This document shows positions 25,394 to 34,887 of a DNA stretch of 64,000 nucleotides, one piece after another (position 1 is the first letter of the stretch; each line of letters begins with the position of its first letter). The notes beneath the pieces were generated by a model. That model ran no database searches. It saw nothing but the letters and a program-made list of their open reading frames with translations, and had not been told where the DNA came from. Location: contig SFKI01000016.1 of assembly GCA_004554775.1 (NCBI GenBank), positions 1 through 64,000 on the forward strand. The letters are read 5' to 3'. A program made the position numbers and the translations under genes. The stretch comes from Subdoligranulum variabile (lineage in GTDB: Bacteria; Bacillota; Clostridia; Oscillospirales; Ruminococcaceae).

Positions 25394-25506
25394 TCACGCA
25401 TTCAGGATAGTTTTGAACAGGTCCGCCAGCTTTTACGGATACAGCGTCGCCAGACTGCCGTGACCCATGTTGTCAAATTTTGTAAAGGCAGCAGCCGGGA
25501 AATGGG
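25394..25506 (-). pseudogene. C-terminal remnant of an alpha/beta hydrolase
   Basis: Right after the wzz stop, the minus strand reads HFPAAAFTKFDNMGHGSLAT, then LYP, a TAA, then KLADLFKTILNA and a TGA. FDNMGHGSL with a following PxKLA resembles the catalytic-His end of alpha/beta hydrolases. The TAA stands where a Glu codon would be expected. No upstream part of the gene is present, so this looks like the tail left by a deletion. Confidence 0.5.
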
Positions 25507-25509
25507 GCT

Positions 25510-26223
25510 TTACATATTGGCTTTGGCGGTCTCATGTGCCCTATAGGCAAAAGCAAGCTCACGAACGGTAACGATAGCGAGGGCAACCAGCAAGAAGATT
25601 ACTGCTGTTATAGCGGTGTCTTTTGCTGTGTCTTCCATGCTGCTCTGGGCAGCCTCGCTCGCAGGGGAGACTACCGTAATGGTGGCATAATTGGTAGCAG
25701 AAGTTACTGCATCGATGCCGGCATTCACGAGACTTGCGCAGCCTTCTTTAGCATCAGAAGCGTTATCTGCAGTTACAGTGACTTGAATGGTCTGTGTGCC
25801 ATCAGGAACCGTGACATCGACATTGCTTACGGAAAATTTATTGGAAACAGGTGTCATGATGGAGTCACTGTTGACAATTTGGGAGAAAGACTTTGCCAGC
25901 ATACTTAGGGTAGAAGTTTCGTAAATGTCGTTGCTTCCGGAATACTGCTCACGATTTAAATCCACAAATAGCAGTGCAGAGGAAGTGTATGCTTCGGAAG
26001 CGTCATGTTTTGCTTTCAGGCAGCCGAGCACGCTGCCAGCCAGAACGAAAATCAGCAGTAGAACGATATAGCGCTTTAAAATTAACACGCCCTTTTTGCA
26101 AAGGTCGATAATATCATAAATGTCCATTTCATCATCGTCATTGCCTTCATAACGGACATAGACATACTCGCGGTTGTCAGCCTTTTCCAAGGCTGTGCCA
26201 TTATGATTTTGTTCCTTTTCCAT
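25510..26223 (-). CDS. Wzz/YveK-type chain-length or capsule regulatory membrane protein
   Basis: A 237-residue protein with two membrane helices (about residues 48-70, YIVLLLIFVLAGSVLGCLKA, and about 207-225, ITAVIFLLVALAIVTVRELA) around an external domain, the Wzz topology. Firmicutes members are the adaptor that activates a BY-kinase in capsule synthesis; no kinase gene is next to it. ATG 26223 follows AAAGGAAATCGT. Base use is less GC-rich than in the downstream operon. It has its own promoter at 26279-26307. Confidence 0.8.
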   Translation of the reverse strand: MEKEQNHNGTALEKADNREYVYVRYEGNDDDEMDIYDIIDLCKKGVLILKRYIVLLLIFVLAGSVLGCLKAKHDASEAYTSSALLFVDLNREQYSGSNDIYETSTLSMLAKSFSQIVNSDSIMTPVSNKFSVSNVDVTVPDGTQTIQVTVTADNASDAKEGCASLVNAGIDAVTSATNYATITVVSPASEAAQSSMEDTAKDTAITAVIFLLVALAIVTVRELAFAYRAHETAKANM

Positions 26224-26278
26224 ACGATTTCCTTTCTGACGGTTTCCTTTTTGTGTCTGCATTACGCAGATTACTTAT

Positions 26279-26307
26279 ATAATAGCATATCTTTGAGCAA
26301 AAAGCAA
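26279..26307 (-). promoter_or_regulatory. Promoter of the Wzz-like gene
   Basis: TTGCTT (26302-26307), 17 bases, then an extended -10, TGCTATTAT (hexamer at 26279-26284). Confidence 0.7.
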
Positions 26308-26368
26308 ATGAATAAAAAGTTGGGGTAAGGCATAGGAATGGACAAACCTGAAATGGGAGGGTGTTTGC

Positions 26369-26524
26369 ATGAAAAGTGAGCAGGTAGTCCAGCAAAACAA
26401 GGCTTCTGGCAAGGTGCGGCGGCAGGCAGAGGTCTCCTTTACCTATACCTCCACCGGCTCCACGTTGGAAGCACTTTTAAAAGCCCTGCTGCGCACCGCA
26501 GTTCTGCCGGGGCAGGCGGTGTAA
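26369..26524 (+). CDS. TnpW-like small protein before the serine recombinase
   Basis: A 51-residue protein beginning MKSEQVVQQNKASGKVRRQA, with GGGAGGG 7 bases before the ATG and its stop 4 bases before the recombinase start. The segment VSFTYTSTGSTLEALLKALL resembles the core of TnpW (small proteins encoded next to TnpX-type large serine recombinases of Tn4451-like elements), where a beta strand ending in xTSxxT is followed by a short Leu-rich helix. The family match is from memory; the pairing with a recombinase supports it. Confidence 0.6.
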   Translation: MKSEQVVQQNKASGKVRRQAEVSFTYTSTGSTLEALLKALLRTAVLPGQAV

Positions 26525-26528
26525 TAGC

Positions 26529-28097
26529 ATGGCAGCGCGCAAAAAGGGCAGTGCAGCCAGCCGGGAGATTGCTATCTATCTGCGGCTGAGTTCGGCTGAC
26601 GGCACCGAGACCGAGAGCAACTCCATCGGCAACCAGCGCAGCTACCTGCACCAGTGGGCGGCGCGGGAGGGTTGGCAGATCGTAGCGGAGTTTTTGGACG
26701 ATGGCCACACCGGCACCGACTTTGAGCGGCCAGGGTTCCGCGCGCTGATGGCCGCACTGCAGGAAAAGCGCATCACCACCTTTGCCACCACCGACCTTTC
26801 CCGCTTGGGGCGCAACTATCTGGAAGTGGGTCTTTTGCAGGAAAAGACCTTTCCCGCCCTGGGCGTGCGGTACATAGCGGTCAATGACGGGTACGACAGC
26901 GCCCGCGCGGACACAGGCAGCATCGACCCCAGCCTGTTCAAAAACCTGATGAACGATATCTACGCGCGGGATTGCAGCAATAAGGTGCTGCGTGCCAAGC
27001 GCACATTACAGCGTCAGGGAAAATATTTAGGCTCTGCCCCCTACGGGTACAAGCTGGACCCTGCTGACAAATATCATCTGGTGCCCGACCCGGACACCGC
27101 GCCCATTGTGCAGCGTATCTATGCACTGTTTTTGGCAGGCACGACCCGCACCCACATTGCCCGCCTACTCATGCAGGAGCATGTTCCCTGCCCGGCGCGC
27201 ACCAAGGGCATGACCGGGCGGCGTTTTACCGGCGAGTGGACGCCGACCACGATCAAGCGCATTCTGACCCTGCCCACCTACTACGGCGCGGTGACCCAGC
27301 ACACCCGCGAGATGGTGAGTTACAAGGTCCACAAGGCACGCTTTTTAGACAGCGCCGATTGGATCGTGGTCGAGGGCACCCACGAGGGGCTTGTGACAAA
27401 GGCCGACTTTTTGCAGGCGCAAAAGCTGCTGGAAACGCGCAGTTACACAGCCCCCGACACACAGTCGCATCGGCTGACTGGCCTTGTTTACTGTGCAGAC
27501 TGCGGCGGCAAGCTGTTCGCCCACAAGGTGGGCGGGTATTTTTACCTGACCTGCTACACCTACAGCCGTCATCCGGGGCAGCATCTTTGCACGAGCCACG
27601 CCATCCGCGAGGATTGGCTGGAAGCACAGGTCTGTGCCCGGCTGCGGACACTGGCTGACGGCGCTGCAGATTTTGACGCTTTGGCACAGGAGCGCCAACG
27701 GCAGCTGGCAAAGGGCGGCAGCAACACGCTGGCCGAGCGCGACCGGCTGACAACCAAACTAACCAAAACAAAAAAGACCCGCCTGGCGGCCTACAAAGAC
27801 CTGACAGACGGGTTATTGACAAGAGAAGAATTTACCGATATAACCTGCGATTTACGCAAAGAGGAAGAGCAGCTGACCGAGCGGCTGCAAGCCTTGGTCT
27901 GCGTTCCCAGCCCGGCCGCAGATGCAGCGGCGATCCGCCAGGAGATGGAAGATCTGCTGCAATTTGACACCTTAAATAAAGTACAGCTGCAGCAGTTTAT
28001 CCGCCGCATCACCGTGGACGCCGACCGCAAGGTTACCATACAATTTGCATTTCAAGCTCCGCGCGGCAAAAATCCGGGAAATCAGCCCTGCAAATAG
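26529..28097 (+). CDS. Large serine recombinase (resolvase/TnpX type)
   Basis: A 522-residue site-specific recombinase. The N-terminal catalytic domain starts IAIYLRLSSADGTETES with the active serine near residue 21, and keeps TTDLSRLGRNYLEVG. The central recombinase domain follows (YGYKLDPADKYHLVPDPDTA; GEWTPTTIKRILTLPTYYGA). A zinc ribbon (CADCGGKLF ... LTCYTY ... LCTSHAI) and a coiled coil at about 385-470 complete it. It appears intact. It is shorter than TnpX (about 700 residues). No other transposon gene is present, so it is either the core of a minimal element or a resident recombinase beside the polysaccharide locus. Confidence 0.92.
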   Translation: MAARKKGSAASREIAIYLRLSSADGTETESNSIGNQRSYLHQWAAREGWQIVAEFLDDGHTGTDFERPGFRALMAALQEKRITTFATTDLSRLGRNYLEVGLLQEKTFPALGVRYIAVNDGYDSARADTGSIDPSLFKNLMNDIYARDCSNKVLRAKRTLQRQGKYLGSAPYGYKLDPADKYHLVPDPDTAPIVQRIYALFLAGTTRTHIARLLMQEHVPCPARTKGMTGRRFTGEWTPTTIKRILTLPTYYGAVTQHTREMVSYKVHKARFLDSADWIVVEGTHEGLVTKADFLQAQKLLETRSYTAPDTQSHRLTGLVYCADCGGKLFAHKVGGYFYLTCYTYSRHPGQHLCTSHAIREDWLEAQVCARLRTLADGAADFDALAQERQRQLAKGGSNTLAERDRLTTKLTKTKKTRLAAYKDLTDGLLTREEFTDITCDLRKEEEQLTERLQALVCVPSPAADAAAIRQEMEDLLQFDTLNKVQLQQFIRRITVDADRKVTIQFAFQAPRGKNPGNQPCK

Positions 28098-28930
28098 GCT
28101 TTTATCTCGGGCAGGCGCTTTTTGGCTGTCTGGCGGCCGATGGTATAGGCGGCTTTTAGATGTTCAGGGTCTTTTTCCACGCGGTCGACCGGCAATGGCT
28201 CGGGCGGGCGAAGCACCAGCAGACGGCCCGCGGCTTCCTCCTGCGCGATATAAGCCAGTGTTTCATTATACACCGCAGGCCGGTTTTCCATTGCCGCCAC
28301 GAGGTTGGGATAGCGCTTATACTTCATGTGTATCAACGGCATGGCGCTGTTTTTCCCTTTTTGGTAGTCCTTGGGCTGGGTCAGTACGACTACGTTGCGG
28401 TCATAGCCGATGGACTGGAAATACCGCACGGGAATCGAATCAGCAATGCCGCCGTCCAACAGCTTGCGGCCCTCGATCTCCACAATGCGCGAAACCAGCG
28501 GCATGGATGCCGAGGCGCGGATCCAATCAAAACCGTGGTCATTTTTCCCCAGATATTTGTGGTAAACCGGCTGGCCGCTCTCGATGTCGGTGCAGACAAC
28601 GTAAAACTCCTGCGGGTTGGCATCGTAGGCGGCAAAATCAAACGGGTCGATTTCCAGCGGTACCGTACTGTAACAGAAATCAGTGTTATAAATGTTGCCG
28701 GTTTTCAGCAGGGATCCAAGGCCGCAGTAGCGCTTATCAGCGCAAAAACGCGTATTATAACGGATAACGCGGCCAATCTGTTTTGACTTATAATTGCAGC
28801 CAAACGCCGCGCCTGCCGATACGCCAATCACGCCGTCAAAGTCCACATCATTTTCCATCAGCACATCCATGACACCTGCCGTGAACATGCCGCGCATCGC
28901 ACCGCCTTCTAAGACCAATCCTGTTTTCAT
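28082..28930 (-). CDS. Patatin-like phospholipase
   Basis: A 282-residue RssA/YjjU-type patatin. The oxyanion motif is GLVLEGGAMRGMFTAGVM, the nucleophile elbow GVSAGAAFG has Ser39, and the catalytic Asp is in LLDGGIADSIPV. GGAG precedes the ATG. The C-terminus overlaps the recombinase end by 16 bases, tail to tail. A TATAAT box is at 28963-28968. It is predicted to be a cytoplasmic acyl hydrolase; the natural lipid is unknown. Confidence 0.93.
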   Translation of the reverse strand: MKTGLVLEGGAMRGMFTAGVMDVLMENDVDFDGVIGVSAGAAFGCNYKSKQIGRVIRYNTRFCADKRYCGLGSLLKTGNIYNTDFCYSTVPLEIDPFDFAAYDANPQEFYVVCTDIESGQPVYHKYLGKNDHGFDWIRASASMPLVSRIVEIEGRKLLDGGIADSIPVRYFQSIGYDRNVVVLTQPKDYQKGKNSAMPLIHMKYKRYPNLVAAMENRPAVYNETLAYIAQEEAAGRLLVLRPPEPLPVDRVEKDPEHLKAAYTIGRQTAKKRLPEIKAYLQG

Positions 28931-29113
28931 ACATTACGCTCCACATCGCTTTGTTTTTGTCTATTATATCAGATTTTTATGAAAAAAGGAAGTGCTTCAG
29001 GCTTTCCGATTTACCAGTAAAAGTTGTACTCTTATGTCACCAACAAAAACCGAGTTGGTTCCCAAAACAGAGGGCAAGCAAAACGCCCCGGAAAAAGAAA
29101 GTAAGGGTACAAA

Positions 29114-29269
29114 ATGAAGTACGAAATCGTAGGTATCGCACACGCAGTCGGCGACTTTACGCCCCCTGCGGGCAAAAACGCGGACACCGTCCGGCACTAT
29201 GGCGTGCATCTGCACCGCAAAGGCACCATCCCGTTATTGCGGCAGCATAGGGTTTATGTTATAATTTAG
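29114..29269 (+). CDS. Short open frame, possible mobile-element gene remnant
   Basis: A 51-codon frame starting MKYEIVGIAHAVGDFTPPAG with AGTAAGGG upstream. The first half (MKYEIVGI...DFT) looks like the N-terminus of small proteins found in conjugative elements; the rest does not. Its end overlaps the promoter of the methyltransferase gene. It may be a truncated leftover. Confidence 0.3.
   Translation: MKYEIVGIAHAVGDFTPPAGKNADTVRHYGVHLHRKGTIPLLRQHRVYVII
29237..29265 (+). promoter_or_regulatory. Promoter of the methyltransferase-tenA pair
   Basis: TTGCGG (29237-29242), 17 bases, TATAAT (29260-29265). Confidence 0.7.
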
Positions 29270-29340
29270 CCTGTAAAATGACGGCGCTTGGGGTGGAAAA
29301 ATCCGGCGCGGCACGCTAAAAAAGAAAGGAACCTTCTAAA

Positions 29341-30036
29341 ATGAAACCCAAATTTGATGGCTATGCAGCCCAATATGATGCCTGGTTTATGGAAAACGAC
29401 AACCTGTTCTAGAGTGAGCTGCGGTTGTTCCAGCGGGCACTGGGGGATATTTCCGGCCAGCGCGTGCTTTCTGTGGGCTGCGGCAGCGGCCTGTTTGAGA
29501 GTATGATCGATCACAGCGGCATCGAGGGCATCGAGCCTTCCCGCGATATGGGCGCGATTGCCCAGAAGCGCGGTGTGAACGTCATCGCTTTCGGCGCTAT
29601 CGAGGATGCTGACCTGGAGGAGAATGCCTACGATGTGATCTACCTCAACGGCAGCTCCAGCTATATGGAGGATCTGCACAAGGCTTTCGCTGTCTGCAAA
29701 AAGGCTCTGAAACCGGGCGGGCGCTTCATCTCGTTGGATGTGCCCAAAGAGAGTGCTTTCGGCTTTATGTATCTGCTGGCTAAGAATCTGGGCACCTTTG
29801 ACCATCCTTATCTGAACGGGGTAATGCCCCAGCTGCCCTACCCGCTGGAGCTGTGCAGCGCCGGTGTATGGCACTCCACCGAGGAGAAGATCCATGTGCT
29901 GAAAGACCTCGGTTTCCATGACTTTGACTACTGCCAGACTTTGCTGAAGAACCCGATGTACACCAACGAGGATGCCGAGGACGCTGTGCCCGGCTACCAG
30001 AGCGGCGGCTATGTTGCCATCATTGCCCGCAAATGA
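29341..30036 (+). pseudogene. SAM-dependent methyltransferase interrupted by an in-frame amber codon
   Basis: The natural start is ATG 29341 with AAAGGAACC upstream, giving MKPKFDGYAAQYDAWFMEND, then NLF, then TAG (29410-29412), then SELRLFQRALGDISGQ in the same frame. YDAWF...SELRLF is the usual N-terminal helix pair of class I methyltransferases, so the stop sits inside one gene. After it come VLSVGCGSGLFES (SAM motif I), IYLNGSSSYMEDL and LKPGGRFISLDVP, all intact to the end. A restart at TTG 29425 could give a protein lacking about 28 residues, without a good ribosome site. The stop codon overlaps tenA by 4 bases. Confidence 0.8.
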
Positions 30037-30716
30037 AGATAGAAGCAAGCGGGAAACTCTCGCAAAAGATCGCTGTCCTTGCGGAAAAACTCTGGCCACG
30101 GTATCTTTGCCACCCTTTTATCACCCAGATGGCAGACGGCACCCTGCCTTTAGAGAAATTCCGCTATTATATGCTGCAGGATTACCTGTACCTGCGGGAT
30201 TACACAAAGATCTTAGCGGCGATCTTGCAAAAGGCTGATACGTTTGAACAGATCCGCTTTTTGAGCGGTGAGATCGAAAGCACCCTCGGCGAAACCTATC
30301 GCACCCATATTCCCTACATGCAGCGCCTTGGCATCACCGAAGAGGAGATCCGCCAGGCGCACACGCACATTGACAATTGTGCTTACAGTCATTATATGCT
30401 GTGCGAGGCCCAGAACGGAAATGTGCTGACCGGGTTGGTGGCGCTTTTGAACTGCTCCTGGAGTTATGCGTACATTGCCGAGCAGATGGTCCAGCGCTAT
30501 CCCCAGGCACTGCAAAATAAGACCTACGGTGCCTGGTTTGCAGGCTATCTTTCGGAGGAATACCGCAAAGCCAACCAGGATCTGATCGACCGCATCGACG
30601 CGCTGGCGGCGTCCATTTCCCCGCAGGAGGAAAATCACCTGTGCGAGCTGTTTGAGAAGTGCTGTCTTTTCGATCTGCGCTTTTGGGATATGGCCTATGC
30701 CATGGGAAACCGCTGA
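30033..30716 (+). CDS. tenA: TenA/thiaminase II family protein
   Basis: A 227-residue helical TenA protein: CHPFITQMADGTLPLEKFRY, MLQDYLYLRDYTKILAAIL, ESTLGETYRTHIPYM, ALLNCSWSYAYIAEQMV and WFAGYLSEEYRKANQDLI are the family blocks. TenA hydrolyses aminopyrimidines in thiamine salvage. The start overlaps the methyltransferase stop (ATGA), so translation was coupled to it. A strong terminator at 30763-30816 ends the unit. No TPP riboswitch is seen upstream. Confidence 0.93.
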   Translation: MKIEASGKLSQKIAVLAEKLWPRYLCHPFITQMADGTLPLEKFRYYMLQDYLYLRDYTKILAAILQKADTFEQIRFLSGEIESTLGETYRTHIPYMQRLGITEEEIRQAHTHIDNCAYSHYMLCEAQNGNVLTGLVALLNCSWSYAYIAEQMVQRYPQALQNKTYGAWFAGYLSEEYRKANQDLIDRIDALAASISPQEENHLCELFEKCCLFDLRFWDMAYAMGNR

Positions 30717-30762
30717 AGGGTTTGCATTTTTCGATAACTATAACAAGGTAAATTGGTACTCA

Positions 30763-30820
30763 CAAGGGCTTGCAGTAGTTCAGGATACTAAAGTATCCTG
30801 CTGCTGCGAGCCTTTTGTTT
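30763..30820 (+). terminator. Terminator after tenA
   Basis: A long branched stem (AAGGGCT ... AGCCTTT enclosing CAGGATAC-TAAA-GTATCCTG) followed by TGTTTTG. Confidence 0.85.
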
Positions 30821-30824
30821 TGTG

Positions 30825-31037
30825 TGTAAACGTTACCCGCCGTTTACATCTGCTTTACCAGTCGCGGCCCGTCAGCCCGCCCGCCGGGCCAAAAAGCAAC
30901 GCCGTATCATATGGTCAGGGCCGCTCTGACCAATTTGGCCGGCACCGGATTTTTACAATAACGCCCCGCGCCCCGCCAAAGCTTTACGCAAACTTGGCGG
31001 GGATTTGGTTGTTTGGGGGGCTTAATTTCCGTATAGT
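30825..31037 (+). promoter_or_regulatory. Control region of the ABC importer operon
   Basis: TGTAAACG-8-CGTTTACA (30825-30848) is a perfect 8-bp inverted repeat whose left half resembles a CcpA/LacI-family site. GGTCAG...CTGACC (30913-30932) is a second inverted repeat. CCCCGCCAA/TTGGCGGGG (30971-31002) is a third hairpin. The promoter is TTGTTT (31009-31014), 17 bases, TATAGT (31032-31037). This accounts for the gap between tenA and the operon. Confidence 0.6.
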
Positions 31038-31086
31038 TAGAGATGTTCCGACGAAATATGAAAAAGAATGTTCAAAGGAGAACACA

Positions 31087-32199
31087 ATGAAAAACAACCG
31101 CAAGAAAGCTGCTGCCGTACTGTGCGGCACGATGATGGCCGCTTCCCTTTCCCTGACTGCCTGCGGCGGCGCTGCCACTGCCGAGACCGTAGACCTGCGC
31201 GAAGTTCCGCTGGACACCATTATTGAAAAAGCCAAGGAAGAGGGCCAGATCAACTCGGTCGGTATGCCGGATGACTGGGCCAACTGGCGCGGCAGCTGGG
31301 CCGCTGTGAGCGAGAAGTATGGCCTGACCCATGAGGATACAGACATGAGCTCTGCCGAGGAGCTTTCCACTTTCGAGACCGAAAAGGATGCCGCCACGAA
31401 GGATATCGGTGATGTCGGCCAGGCATTCGGCCCCACAGCCGTGAGCATGGACGTTGTGCAGCCCTACAAGGCCAGCACTTGGGATTCCATCCCCGACTGG
31501 GCCAAGGACCCCGACGGCAAGTGGTGCATCAGCTATGTGGGCACGATGAGCGCTATGGTCAACGCGGACCGCGTTTCCACCACCATTGATTCCTGGCAGG
31601 CACTGAAGGACAGCGGTGCCACCATCACCATCGGCGATGTCGTGCGCGGCGCGTCCTCGCAGATGGCGGTGCTTTCCTGCGCGTATGCACTGGGCGGCGG
31701 CATGGACAACCTCGACCCTGCGTTCGACTTCTTTAAAGAGATGGCCCAGGAGGGCCGCCTGGACGCCGGCACCTACAGCCAGGAGCGCATGGACCGTGCC
31801 GAGATCGACGTGCTGCTGACCTGGGATTACCTGACCCTGCAATACCGCGACCTGACCAAAGCCAGCGTGCCCGATGCCAATATTGAGTGCCATGTCATGA
31901 GGGACGGCGCTTTGCAGTCCGGCTATGCGCTTGTCATCAACAAATACGCCCCGCACCCCTACGCTGCCGCCGCGACCGTGGAATATCTGCTGAGCGATGA
32001 GGGCCAGATCAACCGTGCCGAAGGGTATGCCCGCCCCATCCGCAGCGATGTAGAGCTGCCCGCCGAGCTTTCCGCCAAGATGATCGCCGACGATGAGTAC
32101 ACCGACACCATCCCCCTGACCGACAACGATGCCGTGACTGCCGCCTGCACTGAGATCGCCACCCGCTGGGAGGAAGAGATCATCCCCCTGATGGGCTGA
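31087..32199 (+). CDS. Extracellular solute-binding lipoprotein
   Basis: A 370-residue binding protein with a lipoprotein signal (lysines, hydrophobic stretch, LSLTACGG; Cys lipidated). It belongs to the PotD/AfuA-like type II binding proteins (NSVGMPDDWANWRGSW; YVGTMSAMVNADRV; GYALVINKYAPHPYAAAATV; EGYARPIRSDVELP). AAGGAG is 6 bases before the ATG. First gene of an operon with two permeases, an ATPase and a PHP phosphoesterase. The ligand is unknown; the operon partner suggests a phosphorylated organic compound. Confidence 0.88.
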   Translation: MKNNRKKAAAVLCGTMMAASLSLTACGGAATAETVDLREVPLDTIIEKAKEEGQINSVGMPDDWANWRGSWAAVSEKYGLTHEDTDMSSAEELSTFETEKDAATKDIGDVGQAFGPTAVSMDVVQPYKASTWDSIPDWAKDPDGKWCISYVGTMSAMVNADRVSTTIDSWQALKDSGATITIGDVVRGASSQMAVLSCAYALGGGMDNLDPAFDFFKEMAQEGRLDAGTYSQERMDRAEIDVLLTWDYLTLQYRDLTKASVPDANIECHVMRDGALQSGYALVINKYAPHPYAAAATVEYLLSDEGQINRAEGYARPIRSDVELPAELSAKMIADDEYTDTIPLTDNDAVTAACTEIATRWEEEIIPLMG

Positions 32200-32214
32200 T
32201 GGGAGCAATTTTGT

Positions 32215-33063
32215 ATGCTGCAACAAATCAAACGCACCGGCAGCCGCTGCCTGCTGCTGGTGCCCCTGGGGCTGATCGTACTGCTGTTTGAGTGCGTACC
32301 GCTTGTCAGCATGTTTGTAAAAGCCTTTTCCGAAAACGGGCATTTCAGCCTGGCGCAGTTTGGCACCATTGCCCGCCAGCTGGTGTACACCACGGCCATC
32401 GTCAACAGCCTGTGGGTCACGATGCTGTCTACCATCGTGGGGTTGATCATCGACTTTTTCCTCGCGCTGGCATTGTACAGCGATCACGGCCGCAAAAAGA
32501 CGCTGTATCTTTCGCTGCTGAATCTGACCTCCACCTTCTCCGGTGTGCCGCTGACCATTGCATTTATCACGATGCTGGGCACTTCCGGCGTGCTGGTGCT
32601 GCTGGGCAAGCAGTTGGGCATCAGTCTGCTGGCCAACTACAACCTGTACTCGATGGGCGGTATGTTCATCATCTATGCGTACTTTCAGATTCCGATGGGC
32701 ACGCTGCTGTTGCTGCCCACCGTGGATAAAGTGCGCCGGGAATGGAAAGAAGCCGCCCGCCTGATGAACGCAGGCAGCATCCGCTTTTGGCTGCAGGTGG
32801 GCATCCCGGTGATGATGCCGGGCATCCTGGGCACCTTCAACATGCTGTTTGCCAATGCCGTGGCCGCGTACGCCACGCCGTATCTGCTGATCAATAACAG
32901 CATTGCGCTGCTGCCCATCAAAATCGTTGACATGTTTGTGGGCGATATCCGCCAGCGGCCTGAGCTGGGCAGCGCCCTCTCGCTGGTTTTGCTGGGCATT
33001 GTGGTGCTTGAAATCTGCCTGAGCAACCTTGTAAAACGGCATTTTGAGAAAGGAACCCGGTAA
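32215..33063 (+). CDS. ABC importer permease 1
   Basis: A 282-residue inner-membrane permease with six helices (LLVPLGLIVLLFECVPLVSMF first) and the EAA loop EWKEAARLMNAGSIRFWLQV. It is close to the spermidine/iron permease family (PotB type). It lies 15 bases after the binding protein and 2 bases before permease 2. Confidence 0.9.
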   Translation: MLQQIKRTGSRCLLLVPLGLIVLLFECVPLVSMFVKAFSENGHFSLAQFGTIARQLVYTTAIVNSLWVTMLSTIVGLIIDFFLALALYSDHGRKKTLYLSLLNLTSTFSGVPLTIAFITMLGTSGVLVLLGKQLGISLLANYNLYSMGGMFIIYAYFQIPMGTLLLLPTVDKVRREWKEAARLMNAGSIRFWLQVGIPVMMPGILGTFNMLFANAVAAYATPYLLINNSIALLPIKIVDMFVGDIRQRPELGSALSLVLLGIVVLEICLSNLVKRHFEKGTR

Positions 33064-33065
33064 CC

Positions 33066-33854
33066 ATGAACCAACATACACTCCCCAAGGCAATCTGGAA
33101 AACCATCGTTGCCGTGTTTCTTTTGATGCCGCTCGTCGTCACGGTGGTCTACGCGTTCTCGGAACGGTGGGTGCACATTCTGCCCGAGGGCTTTACCCTG
33201 CATTATCTCGCCGCCACGCTGACCAACCAGAAATTCCTGCTCGGCATCGGGCGCGGACTGCTGATCTCCTTTGTGCCGGTCGCTATCACAAATGTCAGCG
33301 TACTGCTGGCGTTGTACGTGGTCATCGTCTATCTGCCGGGGCTGGAAAAAATCGTGCAGCTGCTTTGCCTGATTCCCACCACGCTGAACGGCATCATCCT
33401 GGCAACCTCGGTGCTGGGCACCTACGCGGGTACCAGCACGATTTTGGCCAACCGCATTGTGATGCTTAGCTTCATCTACTGCGTGTTTATTATGCCCATG
33501 ACCTATCAGGGCCTGCGCAACAGCCTGTATGCGGTCAACACCCGCGGCCTGCTGGAAGCAGCCGAGATGCTGGGCGCACGGCGATTTCACAGCTTTTTGA
33601 CCATTGTGGTACCGGCCATTCTGCCGGGGCTTTGCAACTCGGCTCTGATGTGCCTTTCCGGGCTGTTCGGTGACTTTGCCATCATCAAAATCATCGCATC
33701 CTCGCAGTTCGAGACCGCCCAGTCCTACCTGTACCGCAACCGCGCACAGGACACCCAGGAATTAAGCGCCGCTGTTGTCATTCTGCTACTTATCACGCTG
33801 CTGATCAACTATCTTGTACACAAAAGTCAGGACCCGGCTGACCGGGTATCCTAA
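33066..33854 (+). CDS. ABC importer permease 2
   Basis: A 262-residue permease of the PotC type: six helices and the EAA loop LLEAAEMLGARRFHSFLTIV. Together with permease 1 it forms the transmembrane pore. It ends 10 bases before the ATPase start, with AAGGAG between. Confidence 0.9.
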   Translation: MNQHTLPKAIWKTIVAVFLLMPLVVTVVYAFSERWVHILPEGFTLHYLAATLTNQKFLLGIGRGLLISFVPVAITNVSVLLALYVVIVYLPGLEKIVQLLCLIPTTLNGIILATSVLGTYAGTSTILANRIVMLSFIYCVFIMPMTYQGLRNSLYAVNTRGLLEAAEMLGARRFHSFLTIVVPAILPGLCNSALMCLSGLFGDFAIIKIIASSQFETAQSYLYRNRAQDTQELSAAVVILLLITLLINYLVHKSQDPADRVS

Positions 33855-33864
33855 GGAGTCCGCC

Positions 33865-34883
<1,019 letters not shown>

Positions 34884-34887
<4 letters not shown>

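Noticed and set aside
26180..26370. Invertible promoter flanked by inverted repeats before wzz
   Set aside because: No inverted repeat pair of useful length was found around the promoter.
30717..31086. TPP riboswitch near tenA or the importer
   Set aside because: Neither CUGAGA nor ACCUGAUCUGGAUAAUGCC-like sequence is present on either strand.
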